Positions 56,063 through 64,000 of a stretch of 64,000 bases of DNA are shown here, piece by piece (positions within the stretch are counted from its first letter, which is position 1; each line of letters opens with the position of its first letter). Under the pieces are notes generated by a model, which was given only the letters and a program-made list of their open reading frames with translations, made no database searches and was not told where the DNA came from. The DNA is from Taeniopygia guttata (lineage: Eukaryota > Chordata > Aves > Passeriformes > Estrildidae). Made by a program: the position numbers and the translations under genes. The DNA lies in contig NC_133028.1 in the NCBI RefSeq assembly GCF_048771995.1, positions 2,624,501 to 2,688,500 on the forward strand, read 5' to 3'.

Positions 56063-56672
56063 TGTGGGAATCCAGAGCTTCTCCCTGGCTGCCCTGGGAC
56101 CCTGGCAGGGGTCAGGAACCCCCCTGGACAGAGCCCCCAGAGACACTGGCTGTGATCTCTGTCCATGGAAAAGAGTTTTCAATCTTACAGGATGAATTAC
56201 AAGCTTTGAGTGTTTAATAAGAATAATAATTAAGTGTGGCACGGGTGCAAAAGTAAAATTTTAGGATTCTGGATTAGGGGTCCAAAGGGGACAAGATGGA
56301 GGAAATTGGGTGTGTCTTGTCCTTTTTCTCCTTCTTCATACCCTCCATGTTTCACTGTGGTGTTGGCATTTTTCTGTTGGTTCAGGCTGGGGACACACTG
56401 TTCAACGTAGGTGACAGATATTGGCACGTTATTGTAAATCCAGCACAGGTAGTTTGTGGTATTTAATGTTTGTAACATCCCACTGAGGGCAGAGCCCCAC
56501 ACGCTGCCCTGCAGGACAGAGCTGCGGCAGGGCAGCAGAACATGTTAGAGATAAACAGAATAAACAACCTTGGAACCAGCACAGACCAATTATGGCTTCT
56601 GCTTTGGCAGCAGGGCTGAAAGACAGAGACTTTCTACAATCTCGGAATCATCAATACTCACAGATTCCGACA
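56063..56672 (+). mobile_element. Complete ERVK-like solo LTR with 6-bp target-site duplication (right arm of inverted pair)
   Basis: Starts TGTGGGAATCC and ends GATTCCGACA, so the termini are inverted repeats. AATAAA is at 56559-56564, about 110 bases before the end. CGAAGT lies immediately before (56057-56062) and after (56673-56678), a perfect 6-bp target-site duplication. Six bases is the usual length for class II (ERVK-type) elements. This is a solo LTR with no viral genes. Confidence 0.93.
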
Positions 56673-56678
56673 CGAAGT

Positions 56679-56932
56679 GTTTGGGAACCTCTACTCGCAG
56701 CTCCCCACCCCGAGTGAGCTGCTCAGCCCCGTGCAGCAGCTCATTAGCGTTTGTTAATGAGTCTTGAGAGCATCGCGCCTCGTCCCGCGGATTTGCGCCA
56801 CGACTTAACGCCGAGTTAAGGGACACGGGGCCGTGTCCCTCCTTCTGTGGCCGATGCCACCCGGCAGGTTGTGAGCCGGGCTCTGGGATGCAGCTCGGAC
56901 CTGTGCTGGAGAGCTCCAAGGGAGGGGTTTCC
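56679..56932. other. Short CpG-containing intergenic segment
   Basis: A local CpG-rich patch (cctcgtcccgcggatttgcg, then cgacttaacgccgagttaag) near 56775-56820. No gene or element recognised. Confidence 0.45.
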
Positions 56933-57150
56933 CATTGAATCATAGAATTTGGGTGGGAAGAACTTTAAAGCTCCTCTCATTCCACCCCCTGCCATGGGCA
57001 AGGACAATTTCCACTGTCCCAGGTTGCTCCAGCCTGGCCTTGGTCACTCCCAGGGATCCAGGGGCAGCCACAGCTTCTCTGGGCACCTGTGCCAGGGTCT
57101 CAGCACCCTCACAGGGGAGGATTTCTTCCCAGTCTCCCATCCATCCCTCC
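56933..57150 (-). mobile_element. CR1 LINE 3'-end fragment, antisense
   Basis: Begins ttgaatcatagaatttgggt, then gccatgggcaaggacaattt and gggatccaggggcagccaca. Confidence 0.92.
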
Positions 57151-57254
57151 CCTCTGGCATTCCCACTGTCAGCACAAAGATGCCATCCTTCCCTGGAGTC
57201 AGGGCACAGTCCAAGTGCTGCCCAAGGAGGGCAGGGGCAGAGTTTGGGAGGGGT

Positions 57255-57415
57255 TGTATCTCGAGGCTGCTCTGATTTGTCTGCTCAGTCTGATGCTTTC
57301 ATCCCTGGAAGTGTCCAAGGCCAGCTTGGAGCAGTGTGGGACAGTGGAAGGTGTCCCTGCCCATGGCAGGGATGGAATAAAATGCGATTTAAGATCCCTC
57401 CAACCCAAGCACTGG
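57255..57415 (+). mobile_element. CR1 LINE 3'-end fragment, sense
   Basis: Reads tggaagtgtccaaggccagc, ggtgtccctgcccatggcag and gatccctccaacccaagcac. Lies tail-to-tail with the preceding antisense copy, about 100 bases away. Confidence 0.8.
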
Positions 57416-57720
57416 GGGGATCACCCCAGATTTGTTCTCCATGTTGACTCAAGCTGAGCCCTGGAGCTGCTTCATCCCCAGCAGAGAGGAGGAACAGCAC
57501 AGATCCTGTCCTGGGGCTGCTCTCCAGCTGCTCCATCTTTCCCTTTGGGATTCAGCTCCAGCCAGAGGTGCTGACAGCACTGGTGTCACCCTGCTGGGAC
57601 CTGGCACAGCACCAGCAGACACTGCCCTGCTGCTGTTCCAGCCCTGCTGAGCAGCTGCTGTGGTTTCACATCCCAGAGAGGGACTGACACAGCAGATATG
57701 GCCCCACAGAAAAACACACA

Positions 57721-57725
57721 TCATT

Positions 57726-57762
<37 letters not shown>
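57721..57762 (+). repeat. (TCA)n trinucleotide microsatellite
   Basis: Fourteen units of TCA/TTA, one of them interrupted (TTA). Reads as poly-His or poly-Met in translation and is non-coding. Confidence 0.95.
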
Positions 57763-58594
57763 GGCCTTTGGGATCCTGAGGAATCTGCCAGATGGCTCCA
57801 ACTCTTGTGCACTTTCAGGTTTCTTCTCTAGAAGGATTACACCTGTTTTTCTTGGGAAGTTTCCTTGGACAGATCCTGACTTTTTCATTTCGTTTCATAA
57901 TTTGAACAGCTCTGAAGGGCTGCAGCTCTTACCAGCTCAGCTGTGGGTGAGGTGCATTGTCCCAAGCCATGTGCCCAAGGTCTGCAGAGCCAGGAGTGGA
58001 GGAGGATGGCCCAGGGACAGGACAGGGAGCTCAGCTGTCAAGGAGAGTGGGAAAGACACAGGTCAGCTCTCCTGGGCTGTTGGGTCCTTCTGCAGAGAGG
58101 CTGCATGTCCCTGTCTTCTTTTTCCCCTTGCTGATTCTCCCTGCTGTCATTATTTGCCTGACTGGCAGAAAGGATTCACACTGACTTAGCAGAAGTATAT
58201 TCACATGCACACTCATCCCAGAGAGCTGCCACTCACCAGCATGCCGAGATATTTTGGGTAAATTGAAACAGAATAGAATAAAGCCAGAATGCAAAGCAAA
58301 CTGCTTGTGCAGACAGCAAAAAGCACCAGTGATGTTTGCAAAGGACCTTGGTAGTCTCTGCTAGAAGGTTGATTATGCCAGGAAAATCCTCCAGCCCGTT
58401 GTCCAAAGCAACCTGAGCTTCACCTCTAATCTCTGAGGAGCTTCACAAACACCCAGGTCAGCCCAGCTGTTTGTCCTGTTCTTAAAACCCACCCAAGGAG
58501 CCGTGGCCATTGGAAGTGACCTGGCACATCCCCTCCCCCTGTGGGGCTCCTCTCCCTGTGCAAGAGCAGGAAAGGGAAAATTCCAGCAGAAAAA
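57763..58594. other. Intergenic DNA, no gene seen
   Basis: No recognised repeat or coding region. Confidence 0.5.
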
Positions 58595-59180
58595 TGTTAT
58601 GTGTAGTGAAGATAATTCATACCATTCCTTGTGTGAAATGTGTAATATTGGATATTTGTTAGATTATGCTCGTTTTAGAAGCCCCCCAACCCTCGCAGGC
58701 GAAACCTGGTGTATGTTGGAAACTGATTTACAAGTAAAAGGATGTGTTTCAGCCAGGAGATGGGCCATGTCTGGAGAGATACAGAGATACTGGGACCCCC
58801 AGGCACTGAGCATCACATAAACGACCCGATATGGATCTCATGGAAATCCTATCATGGAAATCCTCGGGCAGATCCATGTGAATGCAGCGTTCCCGTAAAT
58901 TTCATCAAGAGATTCACCAACTCCTGACACTGAATTGTTCTTCTTTATCACCAAAAAAGAAAATCTTATTAACCTATGGATTCTGAATGGAAGACTGACT
59001 GCTGAAATCTTGGCTTCAGGTGGAATTTTCCCTATAAAAACCCCTTGTGCCAGGATGGAGGTGTGTGGGCATGGAGGAAAACCTCTGCTGAGGCTGACCT
59101 CTTTGTTGCACACCCAGGGCCGACCCCAGGCTCGGCTCTGTTCTTTCCTCGTGGCTGGCTAGATAAAATTTGATTGCAAA
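58595..59180 (+). mobile_element. Possible LTR (weak call)
   Basis: Begins tgttatgtgtagtgaagata, has TATAAAAA at 59033-59040 preceded by a CC pair and followed by CCCC, and a C/T-rich stretch before tagataaaatttgattgca. The layout is LTR-like, but there is no second copy in the window, and the flanks are only A-runs, so a duplication cannot be judged. Confidence 0.35.
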
Positions 59181-60568
59181 ACAAATATTTTATTTTTCAT
59201 TTTAATTTGGCTGGACAAATTCTCATTTATAACAAAAACACCCCCCTGAAAATCTCATGGAGCTCCCTAGTGAGGATATGGGGTCACTCCACGTTTCACA
59301 CACCCAGGGATTTTCTGTAGCAAGGACCTGGGGCTCCCTCCCTCGCAGACCACAGGGACTGGGCTGCACCACCCACCTCTGCTTCTCCACCCTTCCTCCC
59401 AGCCCTGTGTCTGTTCCAGACAATAATCTTGGACAGAAGAGTGGCAGAAGGATCCTCTCCAGAGGGTTTGACTCGTGCCAGGAGTCCTGTTGTTCTCCCA
59501 GCCACCAGAGCTCCACAGGGAACATCAAATCTTGAGTTTGACAGAGACTGCTCTGAGCCAAGGGCAGGAAAAAAGGAGAAAAAGGAGTTTTTCTTCCTCA
59601 GCAAGGCTTAAATCAGGCTGTCAGGAACTACATTCCTCCTCTCCACCTCTGGTTATTGAAATTGGCACGTTCTTAAGATGTCCAGACACCTTCTGTGAGG
59701 AAAAATCCTACATGAGTGCAGTTGTTGCAGCTGGGCTCCCATGGCTTTTCCCTGCCGACAGCTTTAAATAAAAATACATTTTTTAACATAAGATTAACAT
59801 AATCAGGATGGGAGTTACCTGTGCCACCACAGAATCCAAGAGGTCCCTTTGGTAGAGGGGGGATTCTTCAACATTTCTGGAAGCAGATAATGGCAGGGCA
59901 GATCCGAGGGGGACACAGGAAGATTTCAGGTGCATTCAAGCTCTGCTGGAGGCTGAAATGTCTCTGCTCCACTTTGCGTCCCTCTCCACCTTCCTCAGAG
60001 AGAGTTTGAGTGTTCCAGCAGCTGGGAAAACATTTTGGCCAACGTTCAGGCATCTTTTTAAGATCCTATTAAGAAAGATGAGCTGGAGCCAGCGCTGGGG
60101 ATGGAGAAGGAAGGACAGCAAAGGCCCAGCAGGTCCCAGCAGGGTCTCCCCAGTGTGAAGGACACCAGCAGCACACCCCCCGTGCCCACCCAGCTGCTGT
60201 CACACCTCATCCTGGGCTCTGCAGACACCTGAGCTCACCAGCTGGGCTGAGCCAAGCACAACAGGCTGGATGAGGCCGTTGCCAGAGGGGATTTCCAGCC
60301 CCAGAACTGCCATTCCCTGCTGAACGTGGATCCCTGGCACTGCAGCATCCCCGAGCATCCCCACCCACATCCCTCCAGCGGTGACACCTGAGCTGGTTGC
60401 CATGGAAACCCGCGGTGTCCCCGTGTCCTGCCTGGTGCTCTGCACCCTCCACCTGTGGCTCTTTGGGCTCTGAGGTGCTCTGCACACCTGGCAGTGGAGC
60501 ATCCCATGTGGCTGGGGATGTGCTCCCAGCTGGTGATGCTGCTGGAATTGGTGGGAAGTGAGGGCAGA
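59181..60568. other. Intergenic DNA, no gene seen
   Basis: Mixed composition. Open frames on the minus strand near 60200-60784 have no known domain and extend into the neighbouring LTR. Confidence 0.5.
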
Positions 60569-61472
60569 TGTCCTGGTTTGCAAGGAAAAATTTTTTCTAT
60601 TTGCCATCTGCTGGAGGTGGGGCAGTTCTCTTCTGTTCAATGGGCAGTTTTCTTTATCTCTTGCACAAACCAATCCTCCCCCTGGGGAAACATCTGCTGT
60701 TAATGGGCTATTGAATGTCACTGCATGACTGATAAAAGTTACAGCAGCCCACTGGGAGATGCTCTGCCCAGAGGGAGGAGCCAAGCATTCCTACCTGGAT
60801 ATAATCTGAGTTTCTGGGACACCAGACTCAGCCTTTCCACTGGGCTCCCAGAGGAACAGTTGGGTTTTTCCACTGGATTTCAGATCTTCTACAGGATCAC
60901 TGCTGTTGTACTTGGACACAAAATCAGTACACCTGAGAAGCTTGGTGAGATCAAGAGAAAAAAAGAGCTAATTTTATTTTTGACCTTGTAATATATAGAA
61001 TTCTAAAAGTGACAGCGAATTGGAGGATGAAATTGCCACCTCTCTAACCACACTGGTTAAACTAACAGTCTATCAGTTCTCTCTTCCTAAAAAGAAGAAT
61101 GTAAAACAATCATTATTTACATGAGCAGTGCGTGAGAGCTCCAGTAGAAATATGCAAACATTATCAGAAGGCTAAAGAAGTTTTATGAGAGCTTTAAAAC
61201 TTTTAAAAGAACTATAAAAGAAAACTTAACACTTTTAAAAATCAGGGCAACACACTGCTCTGACAGAACCACACCTGCCACTCCAGGAGGATTGCATCCA
61301 TTCTAATTGAGACTGCTACCAACACCCTGACCAAAAGGGTGTCAGGTTGTATTCTGACTCTGTGGTTGTTCTTTTGCATTATTGCATGTAGTTTGGTTTC
61401 TTTTTCCCTTTTCCTAATAAATTGTATTTCTGACTTGGAGTCTCTCACTGGTTTTGCTTTCAAACCAGAACA
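60569..61472 (+). mobile_element. Complete ERVL-like solo LTR with 5-bp target-site duplication
   Basis: Starts TGTCCTGGTTTG and ends CAAACCAGAACA, nearly perfect inverted ends. GCAGA sits immediately before (60564-60568) and after (61473-61477). AATAAA is at 61416-61421, some 50 bases before the end. A 5-bp duplication is typical of ERVL-type elements. Compared with 4341-5053, about 290 bases near 60950-61245 are extra and the long T-run is absent. No viral genes are present. Confidence 0.93.
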
Positions 61473-61680
61473 GCAGACTGAGCTCACACAGGACACCGGG
61501 AATATTCCCCAGCTGCAGGTGCTGTTGGCTGAGCTGGAGGCAGCGATTCCCAGCTCTCCTAAATCCAGGGTTGTTCACATCTGCATGTCCTGGATGCTGG
61601 TGGGGATATGAGTGAGCCAGACAAATATTGCCAGGAAGCCTCTCACTTGAAAAAAATCCTAAAAAACACCAGGATCCACC

Positions 61681-61758
61681 CCATCCATCCATCCATCCAT
61701 CCATCCATCCATCCATCCATCCATCCATCCATCCATCCATCCATCCATCCATCCATCC
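61681..61758 (+). repeat. (ATCC)n tetranucleotide microsatellite
   Basis: About nineteen uninterrupted CCAT units. Probably variable in length between individuals. Confidence 0.97.
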
Positions 61759-61849
61759 CCAGTATCAGAATACTTCAGGATGTTTTTAATAAAGCTGCAG
61801 AGGGTGTTGACTCTGATTAATTTCAGGGTGGAGTTGATGCTGTTGGACA

Positions 61850-62215
61850 AAATCCCATAGAACCATGGAATTATAGAACCTTGGAGTGGTTTGGGTGGGA
61901 AGGGACCTTAAAGCTCATCTAGTGCCACTCCCTGTCATGGGCACAGACACCTTCCACCATCCCAGGCTGCTCCAAGCCCTGTCCAACCTGGCCTTGGGCA
62001 CATCCAGGGATCCAGGGGCAGCCACAGCTTCTCTGGGCACCCTGTGCCAGGGCCTGCCCACCCTCACAGGGAACAATTCCTTCCCAATATCCCATCCCTG
62101 CCCTCTGGCAGTTTAAGTCCATTCCCCCTTGTCCCTGCCCATGGAAAAAGTTGCTCTCCCTCTTTTTCACAAGCAAGAAGTTGAATCTTTGGAAGAGCCT
62201 TTTGGGATTATCAGG
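61850..62215 (-). mobile_element. CR1 LINE 3'-end fragment, antisense
   Basis: Starts catagaaccatggaattata, then gggtgggaagggaccttaaa, cagccacagcttctctgggc and aggaattgcctg-type sequence back into the CR1 end. Little diverged by eye. Confidence 0.93.
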
Positions 62216-62423
62216 TGCTGAGCTTTGGGGATCCATGTAAGTATTTTATATTTGCAGTAATTCCTTGTTTAGCTGTGCAGGGATGGGGAGCAGGTCTCTG
62301 TTCTGCCTGATCTGTCCTACCCAAGTGTCACTTGATTGCTCATTTGTCCCCAGTTCTGTGTCCTGACAGCAAGGAGCTGTCCATGTCCTTTTTCCAGCCA
62401 CCCTTAATTCTCGGGGTCTGTGG

Positions 62424-63021
62424 TGTCGAGGTGACCCCAAGAATGTAAAATTCTTTTTCTCCCAGCCCGTGCAGCCAAAGGAGTCAGAATGTGTAGGATC
62501 AGCTTCTCAAGGTTGTTTATTTTTCCTTATCTAGAACATTCTTTCTCTGACCTGCTGAGCTCTCTCTAGCATTGAGGCCGTGGCATTCTGTCTGCCCTCA
62601 GGGTTTACATTTTATACCAAAAACTACTTGTACTATGTTTACAATAACGTGCCAAAATCTATCATTCATGTTGGACAGTGTGTCTCTACCTTAAACCAAT
62701 AGAAAAGTGTCACCATCACAGCAAGACATGGAGGACAAGGAGAAGGAGAAGAAGGTCAGGACATGTCCAGATCCCTCCATCTTGTCCCCTTGAATCCCTT
62801 AGTTTAAAACCCAAAAATTCTACTTTTTCACCCTGTGTTAATTCAACTACCACACTACTCAAACCCCTGTGGCTTGTAATTCCTCATATAAAATTGACAG
62901 CTTTTTCCACAGGCTAAAATCGAAGCCACAGATGTTTTTGACTTCGTGCCAAGGTCTCTGAGCCCCCTGCCAGGGTCTGGAGACATCCAGGGCAGCCAGA
63001 GGGATGTCCTGGCCTCTGACA
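62424..63021 (-). mobile_element. Diverged ERVK-like LTR, antisense
   Basis: Plus-strand ends are TGTCGAGG at 62424 and CTCTGACA at 63021, about the same length as the pair at 53.9 and 56.1 kb. Shared blocks include tttacaataacgtgccaaaa, ggacagtgtgtctctacctt and ccctccatcttgtcccctt. No matching duplication in the flanks. Older than the inverted pair. Confidence 0.75.
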
Positions 63022-64000
63022 CTTAATGTTACAATTCATTTCAATCCCATTCAAACCCTCGTCTGTCACCTCCAAGAGGAACTATCACACCTCTGCACCT
63101 TCCTTCACTCCTCTACAAACCCTCCCCAAAAATTCCTAACAAGGGGTGATCAGGATGAACCAAAACCCATCAGAGCATTCCCAGGGAGGAGCTGGAGGAC
63201 CTCATGTAGCACGTGGGCAGCCTCTGATCCCTTACATAACCACTGGCACTGCTTGTTTTTCTTTTCTTTCCCCACTTTTATTTTGTGTGCGCGCTTCTCC
63301 CGCGCTCGCTGCTCCTAAAGCCGCTTAGAATGGCGCTAAACCCCGGCTTAGCCAGATGCTGCTCTGGTCCTGGGGTCACTCACTGAGCACTTTCCTTGCA
63401 AGAAAAAGCCTCCCCCCTCCTCCCAGCATCCCAAAAGGATGAGACTGGCTCCACCACCCCCTTCTCCATGTGCTCACCCACCACCTCTGGCACTGAAGGG
63501 CTTTTTTTCCCCTCTTGCTGTACCAGATTCAGCATTTTCCTGTATTTTCCCCCTGCATGGTGACTCTGATTTGGGACCTGCTGCCCGTGAGATGCTCAGG
63601 TGGCCTCGTCAAAGGGTTGGCCAAGGTCTTGGTCATCCTCAGAAACACCAGCCTGCCAAATCCCCCCCAAAAAAATAAATCCCAAACTCGCAGAGGTACG
63701 TGGCAGCACAGGCTGAGCGTGGGGATGGGTGTGCAGGAGGCACTCAAGTCCTTTACAAGGTCCTGGATGTTTTTCTGACTTAGTTTCATCTTGCCAGGGA
63801 ATTTTTCATAAATGTGTCCTGCTCTTGCTGTGTGCCACATTGTCCTCTAAAACCTCTGTTGTGTTATTTGTGTGCAAACACACTCAACAGGTGCACACAC
63901 ACACCTTTTCTGTGAAATGCCACCTGCTGAACTCCCCTTGCTCAGGCAGATCAGGAGTTTTGGGGCCTCACTGAAACCTCTTTGCTCTGCAGGGTGACTG
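63022..64000. other. Intergenic DNA at the window end, no gene seen
   Basis: Contains a small CpG patch (gtgtgcgcgcttctcccgcg near 63285-63305) and pyrimidine-rich stretches. No exon recognised. Confidence 0.45.

Noticed and set aside
57698-58189. Open frame with poly-His
   Set aside because: The His run is the TCA microsatellite; the rest is not recognisable.
60200-60784. 194-codon minus-strand open frame
   Set aside because: Its 5' part lies in the LTR beginning at 60569; no domain recognised.
57721-61758. Could the short repeats be a CRISPR array or similar structured array?
   Set aside because: They are uninterrupted tri- and tetranucleotide microsatellites without spacers, in a vertebrate genome.

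Overview
The window is vertebrate nuclear DNA and almost certainly avian. It holds many 5'-truncated CR1 LINE copies ending in the bird-type tail (ccttccaacccaaaccattc then attctgtga-like units) and several avian-style endogenous-retrovirus solo LTRs. A songbird or related neoavian is likely, but I cannot name the species from sequence alone. The coding sequence is split by long introns with GT/AG borders, and there is no operon structure.

One protein-coding gene is supported, and it appears complete: DDRGK1 (UFBP1/C20orf116), on the + strand. Its start codon is in a GC-rich CpG-island promoter at 16684 and its stop is at 49635, in nine coding exons. Spliced from the sequence, they give 900 nt, or 299 residues plus a stop. 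The order is an N-terminal signal anchor, an Arg-rich linker, a long charged coiled coil, and the C-terminal PCI/winged-helix region with the DDRGK motif. Two AATAAA signals follow at 49668 and 49895. DDRGK1 is the ER-membrane adaptor of the UFM1 ligase with UFL1.

Layout: 1-16340 is upstream intergenic DNA with CR1 fragments, an ERVL-like LTR (4341-5053) and a composite LTR block (13719-15238). 16340-17080 is the CpG island with exon 1. 17080-49463 holds exons 2-9 and large repeat-bearing introns, including an antisense LTR fragment and a direct repeat in intron 2. 49640-64000 is downstream intergenic DNA with a cluster of ERVK-like LTRs (52640-53127, 53920-54527, 56063-56672, 62424-63021), a solo ERVL-like LTR with perfect target-site duplication (60569-61472), more CR1 and two microsatellites.

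I found no previously undescribed gene system. The most notable structure is a head-to-head pair of near-identical LTRs about 1.5 kb apart downstream of the gene. I also see no mammalian-type neighbour (ITPA, LZTS3) inside the window.
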